A stretch of 64,000 nt of DNA from Caballeronia sp. M1242. GTDB lineage: Bacteria; Pseudomonadota; Gammaproteobacteria; Burkholderiales; Burkholderiaceae. Below, in pieces: positions 1 through 9,046 of the stretch (position 1 is the first letter of the stretch; each line of letters opens with the position of its first letter). The stretch covers positions 744,001 through 808,000 of the forward strand of contig NZ_CP071131.1 in NCBI RefSeq assembly GCF_017220215.1, written 5' to 3'. The notes under the pieces were generated by a model. It did no database searches and was not told where the DNA came from. It saw only the letters and a list, made by a program, of their open reading frames with translations. The position numbers and the translations under genes were made by a program.

Positions 1-2
1 TC

Positions 3-350
3 GCGCAGATGGAAGTCAATCCGCGCGCGCTCTATAAGCCGTGTCTGTCGTTCTCGGGCGGCAACCAGCAGAAGATCGCGATGGCGAAATGGCTGCTCAC
101 GCAAAGCCGCGTGTGGCTGATGTTCGATCCGACGCGCGGCATCGACGTCGGCACCAAGCATCAGATCTTCGTGCTGATGCGCGCTTTCGCGGCGGCGGGC
201 GGTTCCGTGCTGTTCTATTCCACCGATGTCCCTGAGCTCGTCAACGTCTGCGACCGCGTGTCAGTGATGTATCGCGGCCGCAATGTCGGCGAGCTTTCCG
301 GCGACGCGCTCACGGAAGAAAACGTGATGCGCAAGATGCTTTCGACTTGA
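3..350 (+). CDS. Sugar ABC transporter ATP-binding protein, C-terminal fragment (cut by window start)
   Basis: Only the last ~115 residues are present; the frame is open to the window edge. It is the end of the second nucleotide-binding domain of an RbsA/MglA-type duplicated ATPase: the signature FSGGNQQK is followed by FDPTRGIDVGTK. In the usual form this second motif is DEPTRGID, so the Walker B Asp is Phe and the catalytic Glu is Asp. I take this as a family variant of a non-hydrolytic second site, not as damage. The gene abuts the fused permease (12 bp gap), which fits one importer operon. The substrate cannot be told. Confidence 0.85.
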   Translation, partial: AQMEVNPRALYKPCLSFSGGNQQKIAMAKWLLTQSRVWLMFDPTRGIDVGTKHQIFVLMRAFAAAGGSVLFYSTDVPELVNVCDRVSVMYRGRNVGELSGDALTEENVMRKMLST

Positions 351-361
351 GAGGTGCTTCC

Positions 362-2461
362 ATGAAGGTAGCCATTGCGTCGCCCGACAGCGAGACCGTC
401 AAGCCGGGCACGGGAACGGGATGGGGCGCGCGTCTGGACCATCATCGCGGGCTGATCATTGCGGTCGGCGCTTTGTGCGCCATGCTGGCCGCTTGGGTTG
501 CGCTGTCCGCGACGCCGGTGGGCATGTACGACCTCGGCTCGGTCATTTCCAGCGCGACGACGCTCGCGCTCGCGGCCATCGGACAGACCATCGTCGTGCT
601 GACCGGAGGCTTCGACTTGTCGGCCTCCGCGGTCGTCTCGCTCGCGAATGTGCTTGCAGTGCGATTCGTACAGGGCACGCCGCTCGAACAATGGATGGGC
701 GCGGCGCTCATCATCGCGATCGGCGGCGGCATCGGGCTCGTCAACGGCGCGCTGATCGCCTGGTTCCGCCTGCAATCCATCGTCGTCACGCTCGCGACGA
801 TGTTCATGGTGCAGGGCATGACGCTCCTGATTCAAAACAAGCCGGGCGGCAGTGTCGGCGAGCAGTTCGGCGCATTCCTCACGTCCGATCTGATTCCCGA
901 GAAATTGCCGATGTCGGCGGGCGTCCTGATCGTCGCGTTGTTGATCTGGGCATTCGTGAAGCGCACGCGCTTCGGCGTGGGCCTGTACGCGCTCGGCAGC
1001 GATCCCGACGGCGCGTTCGCCAACGGCATGCCGGTGACACGCTATCGCATGGCGACGTATGCGCTCGCCGGCATGTTCTACGCGGCGGCGGGGCTGTACG
1101 TGTCGGCGCAGACCGGTTCCGCCGATCCGCTCGTGGGCCGTCCGCTGCTGCTGTCGATGTTCACTGCCGTCGTGCTCGGCGGCACCTTGCTCGGCGGCGG
1201 GCGCGGCGGCTGCGTCGGCACCGTGTTCGCCGCGATGACGCTGATGATCACCGTGAATATCCTGCTGGTGCTGAACGTATCGGCGTTCTTCACGACGATC
1301 GCCGAGGCGGTCATCCTGATTCTCGCGGTGCTCGGTGCGTCGATCGGCAAGGAATCGGCGGCGCGTGAGTCCATGCGTCACGCGGCGCAGTGGCTGAAGG
1401 CGGTGCGAACAGGCACGCGCGTCACGAGCGACGGGCGGGCGCGGCGCGTGTCGTTCCAGGTGAACGACTTCCGCCCGATCGAGAACACGGAGCTCAAGGG
1501 CCGCGCGATCGGCGACTGGATCGAGCGCAATCGCGAATGGGCGAAGTATGTGCTGCCCGCCTATCTGCTTTTCATCGGCGTCGTCGCGGTCACGGGCGTC
1601 GTGTACGGGCCGGGCGTGCTCTTCAGCGCGAACTTCTACAGCAGCCTGCTCACGCTCACGCTGTTCCTCGCGATCCTCGGGCTCGGTCAGGGCGCGGTCA
1701 TCCTGACCGGCGGCCTCGATCTGTCGATGCCGTGGCTCATCACGCTCTCCGGCGTGCTGCTGACGGGCCTCACGCACGGCGTCAATGGCGCGGCCGCGTG
1801 GGCCGTGCCGGTCGTGCTGGGCGTAGGCGTGCTCGTGGGGCTTTTCAACGGCATCGGCGTCGTCATGCTCGGGCTGCCGCCTATCGTGGTCACGCTCGCG
1901 GCCAACGGACTGCTGCAAGGCCTGACGCTCATCTACTGCAACGGCTCGCCGCAAGGCTGGGCGCCGTCGGCGGTCAGCGACTTCACCAATGGCCGGCTCG
2001 GGCCGCTGTCGCTCGCCGCGTGGAGCGTGCCGGTGTTTCTCGCGTTCGCGCTATTGCTTTTGCATCGCACGCCGTTCGGACGCCGCATCTATGCAGTCGG
2101 CAACTCGCAAATCGCGGCGAAGCTCTCGGGCGTGCGCGTGGGCGCGGTCCTGATTGCCGTGTACTGCGTCTCGGCCGTGTGCGCGGCGCTCGTCGGGCTG
2201 CTGCTCGCGGGCTTCAGTTCGCAGGCATTCCTCGGCATGGGCGATCCTTACCTACTGCCGTCCATCGCGGTCGTCGTGGTGGGCGGCGCGCTCATCACCG
2301 GCGGACGCGGCCATTATCTCGGCGTGTTCGGCGGCGCGCTGCTGCTGACGGCGCTGGGCACGCTGCTCGCCGGCACGACGGTTCCGCCTGCGGTGCGCGA
2401 CATCATCAACGGAGTGGTCGTGCTGGCTGCCGTCATCACGCTGCGCGACAAACGCGCCTGA
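362..2461 (+). CDS. Fused double-length sugar ABC transporter permease (RbsC-RbsC type)
   Basis: This 699-residue inner-membrane protein is two RbsC-family permeases in one chain. Each half carries the family hallmarks: VVLTGGFDLS then LLGGGRGG in the first half, and VILTGGLDLS then LITGGRGH in the second. A charged, non-membrane linker of about 50 residues near position 340-390 separates them. Normal RbsC proteins are about 320-340 residues and act as dimers, so the fusion fixes one pore per chain and allows the halves to diverge. ATG at 362 is preferred over TTG at 347 because a GAGAGGTG stretch precedes it. It belongs to the operon of the truncated ATPase upstream; the binding protein is not adjacent. 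Confidence 0.9.
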   Translation: MKVAIASPDSETVKPGTGTGWGARLDHHRGLIIAVGALCAMLAAWVALSATPVGMYDLGSVISSATTLALAAIGQTIVVLTGGFDLSASAVVSLANVLAVRFVQGTPLEQWMGAALIIAIGGGIGLVNGALIAWFRLQSIVVTLATMFMVQGMTLLIQNKPGGSVGEQFGAFLTSDLIPEKLPMSAGVLIVALLIWAFVKRTRFGVGLYALGSDPDGAFANGMPVTRYRMATYALAGMFYAAAGLYVSAQTGSADPLVGRPLLLSMFTAVVLGGTLLGGGRGGCVGTVFAAMTLMITVNILLVLNVSAFFTTIAEAVILILAVLGASIGKESAARESMRHAAQWLKAVRTGTRVTSDGRARRVSFQVNDFRPIENTELKGRAIGDWIERNREWAKYVLPAYLLFIGVVAVTGVVYGPGVLFSANFYSSLLTLTLFLAILGLGQGAVILTGGLDLSMPWLITLSGVLLTGLTHGVNGAAAWAVPVVLGVGVLVGLFNGIGVVMLGLPPIVVTLAANGLLQGLTLIYCNGSPQGWAPSAVSDFTNGRLGPLSLAAWSVPVFLAFALLLLHRTPFGRRIYAVGNSQIAAKLSGVRVGAVLIAVYCVSAVCAALVGLLLAGFSSQAFLGMGDPYLLPSIAVVVVGGALITGGRGHYLGVFGGALLLTALGTLLAGTTVPPAVRDIINGVVVLAAVITLRDKRA

Positions 2462-2480
2462 CATAAGGAGAACGAAACAT

Positions 2481-3425
2481 ATGAGCATGAGAGAGATAGC
2501 GGTGATCGGTTCGGGGCGGATCGGCCGCGCATGGGCGATCGTGTTCGCCCGCAGCGGCTTTACCGTGAAAATCCACGATGCCTCGCGAGACATGCTGTCG
2601 GGCGCGATCCCCGCCATTCGCGAAAGCGTCGAGGATCTCGCTTCCTTCGGCCTGATCGACGAGAGCGTGGACCGTATCGTCGGGCGCATCGAGGCGTGCG
2701 ATACGCTTGCCGAAGCGGTGGCCAACGCGGATCTGGTGCAGGAGAACATCGCTGAGGTCGTCGATGTGAAGCGCGCCATGTTCGCCGAACTCGACCGCCT
2801 CACGAAGCCCGAAGCGCTGCTCGCCAGTTCCACATCGGGGCTGCCCGCGTCGACGTTCACGGAAGGGCTGGAGGGTCGCGCGCGGTGCCTCGTCGCGCAT
2901 CCTGTCAATCCGCCGTCGCTCGTGCCGCTCGTCGAACTTTGCGGCACGCCGTGGACGTCGCAAGAGACGCTGCAACGCGCGCGCGCGATCTACGAGGAAG
3001 CAGGACAGAGCCCCGTCACGGTGAACCGCGAAATCTCGGGCTTCCTGCTGAACCGCATTCAAGGAGCGGTACTGGACGAGGCGTTGAGCCTCTACGAGCA
3101 AGGCTACGCGAGCGCTGCCGATCTCGACACGGTTATGCGCGATGGGCTCGCCATGCGGTGGTCGTTCATGGGCCCGTTCGAAACGATCGACCTGAACGCG
3201 CCCGGCGGCGTGGCGGATTACGCGTCGCGTTACGGCGGCACCTATCGCAGCATCGCGGATACCCGCGTGCCGTTCTCGTGGTCCGAAGAAGCCATCGCGA
3301 GCCTGCACGCGCAGCGCCGCGAACAACTCCCGGCCGACCAGATCGAGGCGCGCAGCCGGTGGCGCGATCGCCGTCTGATGGCGCTGCTCGCGCACCGGCG
3401 CGCCGAGAAGAACAAGAACGACTGA
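2481..3425 (+). CDS. 3-hydroxyacyl-CoA dehydrogenase-fold NAD-dependent dehydrogenase (gulonate/carnitine dehydrogenase-like)
   Basis: A 314-residue cytosolic NAD-dependent dehydrogenase. The N-terminal Rossmann motif GSGRIG is at residues ~10-15, followed by SSTSGLPAS and the active-site segment AHPVNPPSLVPLVE, whose His is the catalytic base in this family. The HPxNPPxLxPLVE wording is typical of the lambda-crystallin (L-gulonate 3-dehydrogenase) and carnitine dehydrogenase branch rather than fatty-acid HADH. The C-terminal helical domain (FLLNRIQGAVLDEA) is intact. A strong AAGGAG lies 11 nt before ATG 2481. Placed between a sugar permease and a lactonase, it plausibly oxidises an aldonate; the substrate is inference. 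Confidence 0.8.
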   Translation: MSMREIAVIGSGRIGRAWAIVFARSGFTVKIHDASRDMLSGAIPAIRESVEDLASFGLIDESVDRIVGRIEACDTLAEAVANADLVQENIAEVVDVKRAMFAELDRLTKPEALLASSTSGLPASTFTEGLEGRARCLVAHPVNPPSLVPLVELCGTPWTSQETLQRARAIYEEAGQSPVTVNREISGFLLNRIQGAVLDEALSLYEQGYASAADLDTVMRDGLAMRWSFMGPFETIDLNAPGGVADYASRYGGTYRSIADTRVPFSWSEEAIASLHAQRREQLPADQIEARSRWRDRRLMALLAHRRAEKNKND

Positions 3426-3452
3426 CAGAACGAACCCATCAAGGAGACGACG

Positions 3453-4355
3453 ATGCCCGAAGTACGCTTGCTGGTCGATGCCAATAATCACCTGGGCGAA
3501 GGACCGCTCTGGGACGTGCGCGAAGATCGGCTCTACTGGATCGACAGCACGGCAGCCGAAATCTACAGTTGCCGTGCGGATGGAAGCGAGGTCACGCGTT
3601 ACTTCGTGCCGCATCATATCGGCTCGATGGCGTTGCGCGAGAAGGGTGGCGCAGTCGTGGCGCTCGCCAACGGTCTGCATTTCTACGACTTCGAGTCGCA
3701 GACCGTCGAGTTCATCGCCGATCCCGAATCCGACGATCCCGAGACGCGCTTCAACGACGGCAAGGTGGATCGGCGCGGCCGCTTTATCGCGGGCACGATG
3801 GCTTACGACTTCGACCGCTATTTCGCGGATCGCGGCCAGCGTTCGACGCGCAGCGGCGCGTTGTACCGGCTTGACACCGATGGCCGCGTGACGCGGCTCG
3901 ACAGTGGCATCACCTGTTCGAACGGTCCGTGCTGGAGTCCGGATAATCGCACGTTCTATTTCACGGACACTTACAGCAAGGAGATGTACGCCTACGACTA
4001 CGACATCGAAACGGGCGGCATTTCGAACAAGCGGCTTTTTGCATCGGCCCGGAACATGGCGGGCACCTTCGATGGCGCGACTGTCGACGAGGAGGGTTAT
4101 ATCTGGTCGGCGCTGGTGTTCGGTGGGCGCATCCTGCGCTTCTCGCCGGATGGAAAGCTCGATCGCGTCGTGCCGTTTCCGGTGCGCAATCTGACGAGCG
4201 TGATGTTCGGCGGCGCGAATCTCGACACCCTGTACGTATCGACCATGGGCCGGCCCATGTGGGGCATTCCGCAGAAAGAGCAGGACAAAGGCGGATTGTT
4301 CGCGGTGACAGGACTCGGCGTGCGAGGGCTTCCCGAGCCGCGTTTCGCTGGATGA
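3453..4355 (+). CDS. SMP-30/gluconolactonase/LRE family protein
   Basis: A 300-residue six-bladed beta-propeller lactonase. Visible family marks are EGPLWDVREDRLYWID at the N-terminus (the Glu is a metal ligand), FNDGKVDRRGRFIAGTM in the middle (the Asn ligand) and SNGPCWSPDNRTFYFTDT (Asn and Asp ligands). Such enzymes hydrolyse sugar lactones to aldonic acids with a divalent metal. AAGGAGACGACG lies just before ATG 3453. It follows the dehydrogenase by 27 bp and ends the first operon. Together with the opposite-strand SDR it could form a sugar-to-lactone-to-aldonate route; this is inferred from context. Confidence 0.87.
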   Translation: MPEVRLLVDANNHLGEGPLWDVREDRLYWIDSTAAEIYSCRADGSEVTRYFVPHHIGSMALREKGGAVVALANGLHFYDFESQTVEFIADPESDDPETRFNDGKVDRRGRFIAGTMAYDFDRYFADRGQRSTRSGALYRLDTDGRVTRLDSGITCSNGPCWSPDNRTFYFTDTYSKEMYAYDYDIETGGISNKRLFASARNMAGTFDGATVDEEGYIWSALVFGGRILRFSPDGKLDRVVPFPVRNLTSVMFGGANLDTLYVSTMGRPMWGIPQKEQDKGGLFAVTGLGVRGLPEPRFAG

Positions 4356-4368
4356 ATGCTGCTATGCG

Positions 4369-4399
4369 GCGGAGCGCAACGCGATGACCCGCGCTCCGC
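4369..4399. terminator. GC-rich hairpin between convergent genes
   Basis: GCGGAGCGC (4369-4377) pairs perfectly with GCGCTCCGC (4391-4399). It sits in the 59-bp gap between two converging genes. There is no clear T-run, so it is a plausible bidirectional terminator or mRNA end-stabiliser rather than a textbook one. Confidence 0.45.
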
Positions 4400-4414
4400 T
4401 CCGCCGCTTGCGCC

Positions 4415-5308
4415 TTACTTCGCCACCTGCTCGCGCCACTTGTAAGCCTGTTGCCAGCCGAGCAAGCGCTTGAGCTTCTCGTTGCTGAGCAGGGTTTCGG
4501 ATTCCGCCAACTGCTTCTTCACCGGCACGTTCGGATAGAAGCGCTTCAGCAATTCAGCGGTGGGCAGATCGGACGAGACGTCGTCGGCGGCGACGTTCAT
4601 GACCTGGAATCCCAGACCGTCCTTCTCGATACCGAGGCGCGCGGCCGTCGCGAGGTCGCGTCCGTCGATGTAGCTCCATGCAATGCGCTTTCTCAACGCG
4701 GGATTCTCCAGCCACGCCGGGAATTTCTGGTAATCGGCGGGATCGAGCACGTTGCCGATCCGAAAGCAGTAGATATCCGCGCCCGTGCGGGCGTGAAACG
4801 CTTTCGCCGTGACTTCGTTAATGACCTTCGACGTGGCATAGCTGTCCATCGGATCCACGGGATACTCTTCGTCCAGCGGGAAGTACACGGGGTCGCGATG
4901 CCGGTGCGCGAACACCACGCCGTATGTCGTCTCGCTCGATGCGACGATCACCTTCTTGATGCCGAGTTTCGATGCCGCATCGAGCACGTTGTAGGTGCCC
5001 ATGACGTTGATGCGAAAGACCTCATTGTCGGTCGTGACCAGAATGCGCGGAATCGCCGCGAAATGCACGATGGCGTCGATCGGCTTCGGCTCGATGTCGT
5101 CGTCGAATTCCTTCGGCGTCGTCGTGGATGCGAGCGCGTTGAAGACCTGTCCCGCGTCGGTGATGTCGGTAATGAGCGTGCGAGCGGTGCCCTTCGCCAT
5201 AGGCACGCGGTCCACGTTCAGCACCTCGTAACCGTGCGCGACCAGATCCTCCACCACCCACTTGCCGGCCAGGCCGCTACCGCCGGTCACAATCACTCGC
5301 TTCGTCAT
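4415..5308 (-). CDS. NAD-dependent epimerase/dehydratase (extended SDR), uronate/aldose dehydrogenase-like
   Basis: A 297-residue extended short-chain dehydrogenase. The cofactor motif TGGSGLAG is at residues 8-15, the substrate Ser lies in ASSETTYG and the catalytic pair is in YATSK. It resembles UDP-sugar epimerases and uronate dehydrogenases; without a nucleotide-sugar context an aldose or uronate oxidation to a lactone is more likely, matching the lactonase on the other strand. GGAGCG lies upstream of ATG at 5308. It diverges from the importer at 5504 and shares a promoter region with two CRP-like palindromes. Confidence 0.8.
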   Translation of the reverse strand: MTKRVIVTGGSGLAGKWVVEDLVAHGYEVLNVDRVPMAKGTARTLITDITDAGQVFNALASTTTPKEFDDDIEPKPIDAIVHFAAIPRILVTTDNEVFRINVMGTYNVLDAASKLGIKKVIVASSETTYGVVFAHRHRDPVYFPLDEEYPVDPMDSYATSKVINEVTAKAFHARTGADIYCFRIGNVLDPADYQKFPAWLENPALRKRIAWSYIDGRDLATAARLGIEKDGLGFQVMNVAADDVSSDLPTAELLKRFYPNVPVKKQLAESETLLSNEKLKRLLGWQQAYKWREQVAK

Positions 5309-5370
5309 GCTGCGCTCCTTTGAATTCGATAAGTGTGTGCGCGCATCGTAGCCGTTATTGGCGTTCCATT

Positions 5371-5389
5371 TCTGTGACGCGCGTCATAG
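5371..5389. promoter_or_regulatory. CRP/FNR-like operator, copy 1
   Basis: TCTGTGACGCGCGTCATAG contains the perfect 12-bp palindrome TGACGCGCGTCA (5375-5386). Read as TGTGA-N6-TCATA it matches the Crp-type consensus TGTGA-N6-TCACA at 9 of 10 positions. It is the exact reverse complement of the copy at 5430-5448. Both lie between the divergent SDR gene and the permease gene. Confidence 0.7.
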
Positions 5390-5429
5390 CGGCGCGCGAG
5401 TTGTTCTACGGGTCATCCCCGATGCCCGA

Positions 5430-5448
5430 CTATGACGCGCGTCACAGA
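5430..5448. promoter_or_regulatory. CRP/FNR-like operator, copy 2
   Basis: CTATGACGCGCGTCACAGA is the exact reverse complement of the element at 5371-5389; the two palindrome centres are 58 bp apart. The arrangement is mirror-symmetric, so each divergent gene sees the same half-site order. This copy ends 55 bp before the GTG start at 5504. Confidence 0.7.
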
Positions 5449-5503
5449 TTTGCCGTTTCCATCGCGCCTATGATCGGCCTCAGCCTGAACGGAGGAGCGA
5501 TCG

Positions 5504-6514
5504 GTGAGCGCACTATCGTCGAACAAAGCATCGGATAAGCCGCAGCCGCAGTCATCACGCGGGGTGGCACTGCTGCGTGCCTGTATGCGCATCCGCGAGC
5601 TGAACGTACTCTCCGTGGTGTTGCTGGTCGGACTGCTGATCAGCGCGTTCTCGCCGTACTTTCTCACCACCAATAACCTGATGGGCGTGTTCCGCTCATT
5701 CTCGCTCGTGGCGCTCATGTCCATCGGCATGATGCTCGTCATCATCACGGGCGGCATCGATCTCTCGGTCGGCTCGGTCATGGGGCTGTCGTCGCTCGTG
5801 ACGGCGCTCGCCTTTCAGCACGGCATGACGGCATTCGCCGCGGTTCTGTCGGGGCTCGCGGTCGGCGTGATCGTCGGCGGCTTCAACGGCCTGATGATCA
5901 CGTGGATACAGTTGCCGCCCTTCATCGCGACGCTCGGCACCTTGTCGATCGGGCGAGGGCTCATGTACATCATCACCAAGGGCGTGCCGGTCACGCCAGA
6001 CGTGCCGGATGCGTTCACGTTCATCGGGCAGGGGTATATCGGCTTCGTGCCGTTTCCGGTCGTCATCCTGCTCGCGATGACCGGCGTGTTCTCCGTCGTC
6101 ATGCGTCAGACGCGCTTCGGCCGTCACGTCTACGCGACGGGCGGCAACGAAGTGGCCGCGAGATTGTCCGGCGTGCGCACCGCCCGCGTGAAATTCGCGG
6201 TGTACGTGCTGTCCGGACTGATCGCGTCGATGGCGGGCGTCATCGCGTTCTCGCGCTTCGTGTCGGCGGAACCGGCCTCGGGATTCGGCGCGGAACTGGA
6301 CGTGATCGCGGCGGCGGCCATCGGCGGCGCGAGCCTTTCGGGCGGCGCGGGCAGCGTCGAAGGCGCGATCATCGGCGCGGCGCTCGCCGGCATCATCACG
6401 AACGGCGTGGTGCTTCTCAACATCGATACCTATGCGCAGCAGGCCATTACTGGCTGCGTGATCCTGATTGCGGTGAGCATCGACATATGGCGCGTGCGCC
6501 GCAAAGGGCCCTGA
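5504..6514 (+). CDS. Sugar ABC transporter permease (RbsC family)
   Basis: A 336-residue inner-membrane permease of the ribose/xylose class, of normal single length. Family motifs are VIITGGIDLSVGSVMGLSS near residue 80 and the C-terminal AAIGGASLSGGAGSVEG. Start is GTG 5504, chosen because GGAGGA (5491-5496) precedes it at ideal distance. It opens a permease, binding protein, ATPase operon. Unlike the permease at 362 it is not fused, so the locus encodes two independent importers. Confidence 0.9.
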   Translation: MSALSSNKASDKPQPQSSRGVALLRACMRIRELNVLSVVLLVGLLISAFSPYFLTTNNLMGVFRSFSLVALMSIGMMLVIITGGIDLSVGSVMGLSSLVTALAFQHGMTAFAAVLSGLAVGVIVGGFNGLMITWIQLPPFIATLGTLSIGRGLMYIITKGVPVTPDVPDAFTFIGQGYIGFVPFPVVILLAMTGVFSVVMRQTRFGRHVYATGGNEVAARLSGVRTARVKFAVYVLSGLIASMAGVIAFSRFVSAEPASGFGAELDVIAAAAIGGASLSGGAGSVEGAIIGAALAGIITNGVVLLNIDTYAQQAITGCVILIAVSIDIWRVRRKGP

Positions 6515-6554
6515 TTCGAGCCTGATCGACAGAAACCATAACGGGAGACGAAGC

Positions 6555-7496
6555 ATGAAGACCACGCCAAGAATCATCGCGGGCTTGACGCTCGCGCTTT
6601 GCGCCACGCTCGGCAGCGCTGCGCACGCAAAGGAGGGAAAGGACATATCGGTCGCCGTGATTCCCAAGGTCGCGGTGCCGTTCTTCGACGACTGCAACAA
6701 GGGCGCTCAGTCCGCCGCGGACAAGGCCGGCGTCAAATATCAATGGGTCGTGCCGCAGAACACGCAGGGCTCGACGCAAGTGCAGATCATCGAAGACCTC
6801 ATCTCGCGTCACGTGGATGGCATCGCCATTTCCGTGAACGAGCCCAAATCGGTCGAAGGCGTCATCAAGCGGGCCGCGCAAAGCGGCGTTAAGGTCCTGA
6901 CCTATGATTCGGATTCGCCGAAGAGCGGCCGCTCGATGTACATCGGCACGAACAACGTGCAGGCAGGCGAGACGATGGCCGACACGATGGGCCGTGCGCT
7001 GAACGGCAAGGGCGAGGTCGCGATCGTGACGGGGCAGCTCGGCGCGGTGAATCTCAACGAGCGCATCGCCGGCATCAAGAAGGGCCTCGCGAAGTACCCC
7101 GGTATCAAGATCGTCGAGACGCAGGGCACGGACGACGACCTCGCGCGTGGCGTGTCCGTTGTCGAGACGACGCTGCGCGCGCATCCGAACCTGAACGGTA
7201 TCTTCGGCGTGAGTCAGGTCGGCGGCCCGGCGGTGGCGAAGGTGCTCAATACGAAGGAATTCGGCGCGATGAAAGGCAAGCTCGAAGTGCTCGCCTTCGA
7301 CGATCTCCCGGATACGCTCAAGGGCCTGAGAGATGGCTATATTCAGGGCATCATGGTGCAGCGTCCGGTGACGATGGGCTCCCTCGCGGTTCAGCATCTG
7401 GTCGCGCAGATACAGGGCAAGGAAACGCAGGAGAAGGACATCGACACGGGCGTCACGGTGGTGACGAAGGACAACATCGGCAGCTACACCAAATGA
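6555..7496 (+). CDS. Periplasmic sugar-binding protein (RbsB/type 1 fold)
   Basis: A 313-residue secreted binding protein. Residues 1-26 form a Sec signal peptide ending AAHA before KEGKD. The mature part follows the ribose-binding-protein pattern: VAVIPKVAVPFFDDCNKGA at the start, then DGIAISVNEPKSVEG and the hinge LEVLAFDDLPDTLKGLRDG near the end. It delivers a sugar or sugar-like ligand to the permease upstream and the ATPase downstream. An ACGGGAG RBS lies before ATG 6555. The stop overlaps the next start (ATGA). Confidence 0.9.
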   Translation: MKTTPRIIAGLTLALCATLGSAAHAKEGKDISVAVIPKVAVPFFDDCNKGAQSAADKAGVKYQWVVPQNTQGSTQVQIIEDLISRHVDGIAISVNEPKSVEGVIKRAAQSGVKVLTYDSDSPKSGRSMYIGTNNVQAGETMADTMGRALNGKGEVAIVTGQLGAVNLNERIAGIKKGLAKYPGIKIVETQGTDDDLARGVSVVETTLRAHPNLNGIFGVSQVGGPAVAKVLNTKEFGAMKGKLEVLAFDDLPDTLKGLRDGYIQGIMVQRPVTMGSLAVQHLVAQIQGKETQEKDIDTGVTVVTKDNIGSYTK

Positions 7497-9016
7497 CACC
7501 CGCCGGCGACCGTACGAAGCCCTTTCTGGAGATGCGCGGCATCTCCAGAACGTTTCCCGGCGTGAAGGCGCTCGACCACGTCGATCTGGCAATCTACAGG
7601 GGCGAAGTGCTCGCGCTCGCCGGCGAAAACGGCGCAGGCAAGAGCACGCTCATGAAGGTGCTCACAGGCGTGTATGCGCCCGATCCCGGCGGCGTCATTC
7701 TCGTCGAAGGTCGCGAAGTGACGATCGCGGACAGCAATCATGCGCGCGCGCTCGGCGTCAATATCATCTATCAGGAACTGGCGGTCGTCGAGAATCTGAC
7801 GGTCGGCGAGAACATCTTTCTGGCGAAGGAGCCGCTTACGCGCTTCGGCCTCATCGATCGCGCGCGCATGCATCGCGAAGCGCGCGAGGTGCTGCAGATG
7901 ATCGACATGGACGTCGATCCGGCGACGCGCGTGAGCGAACTGAGCGTCGGGCAGCGGCAGATGATTGAGATCGCGAAGGCGCTGTCCGCGCAGTCGAAGG
8001 TCATCGTCATGGACGAGCCGACGGCGTCGCTCAGTCATCACGAAACAAGCGTGCTGCTGGGACTCGTCAAGCGCTTGCGCGAGCGGGGCATTGCCGTCGT
8101 CTACATATCGCATCGGCTCGAAGAGGTTTTCGAACTCGCGGATCGCGTGACCGTGCTGCGCGACGGCCGCACGGTCAGCACCATGCCGATCGACCGCGTG
8201 ACCCGTGAAACGCTCGTGCGTCAGATGGTCGACCGCGAGTTGAGCGAGCTTTATGGCGAGCCGCAATCGCACGCGACCGGCCATCCTGTGCTCGAAGTGC
8301 GCGATCTGTCGCTCAGGCAAAGCAAGTCCGCCGATGCGCGCATACGCGATATCAGTTTCACGCTGCATCGCGGCGAAGTGCTCGGCATCGCGGGGCTCGT
8401 CGGCTCGGGACGCACCGAGATCATGGAGATGATCTTCGGCATGCGCCCGTCGACTGGCTCGATCCTGATGGAGGGCGAGCCGGTCGCGATCCGCAACCCT
8501 CACGATGCGATCCGCGCGGGCATCGGCTTCGTCACCGAGGACCGCAAGGCGCAAGGCCTCGTGCTTGGCATGAGCGTGCGCGAGAACTTCAGCCTTACGC
8601 ATCTCTCGCGCTATTCGCCGTTCCAGTTTGTTCAGCACGCGCGCGAGCGGTCCAGTTGCGCGGAATACGTGCGCATGCTCGGCATCAAGACGCCGGGCGT
8701 CGAGCAGAAAGTGGTGAACCTGAGCGGCGGCAATCAGCAGAAGATCGTCATTGCGAAGTGGGTCGCGCGCCAGCCCAAGGTGCTGATCGTCGATGAGCCC
8801 ACGCGCGGCATCGATATTGGCGCGAAGGCGGAAGTGCATGCGCTCATTGCGCGGCTCGCGTCGCAGGGCATCGGCGTGATCGTGATCTCGTCGGACCTGC
8901 TGGAGGTACTCGCCGTGAGCGATCGCATTCTGACCGTGCGCGAAGGGCGCATTAGCGGCGAATTGCGCCGCGAGGAAGCCACTCAAGAGAAGGTGATGGC
9001 GCTTGCCACTGCCTGA
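7493..9016 (+). CDS. Sugar ABC transporter ATP-binding protein (RbsA/MglA type)
   Basis: A 507-residue duplicated ATPase. The first domain has Walker [10 protein letters not shown], signature LSVGQRQM and Walker [10 protein letters not shown]. The second has the degenerate P-loop GLVGSGRTE, signature LSGGNQQK and [13 protein letters not shown]. Unlike the fragment at the window start, the second Walker B is canonical. ATG 7493 overlaps the preceding stop, so it is translationally coupled to the binding protein. It energises import by the permease at 5504. Confidence 0.92.
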   Translation: MTPAGDRTKPFLEMRGISRTFPGVKALDHVDLAIYRGEVLALAGENGAGKSTLMKVLTGVYAPDPGGVILVEGREVTIADSNHARALGVNIIYQELAVVENLTVGENIFLAKEPLTRFGLIDRARMHREAREVLQMIDMDVDPATRVSELSVGQRQMIEIAKALSAQSKVIVMDEPTASLSHHETSVLLGLVKRLRERGIAVVYISHRLEEVFELADRVTVLRDGRTVSTMPIDRVTRETLVRQMVDRELSELYGEPQSHATGHPVLEVRDLSLRQSKSADARIRDISFTLHRGEVLGIAGLVGSGRTEIMEMIFGMRPSTGSILMEGEPVAIRNPHDAIRAGIGFVTEDRKAQGLVLGMSVRENFSLTHLSRYSPFQFVQHARERSSCAEYVRMLGIKTPGVEQKVVNLSGGNQQKIVIAKWVARQPKVLIVDEPTRGIDIGAKAEVHALIARLASQGIGVIVISSDLLEVLAVSDRILTVREGRISGELRREEATQEKVMALATA

Positions 9017-9046
9017 CATTCACTCATTCAAACGTTAGAGCGAAGC

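Noticed and set aside
215-1954. 579-codon open frame on the minus strand
   Set aside because: It mirrors the fused permease and its translation is low-complexity Arg/His/Asp; no RBS or homology.
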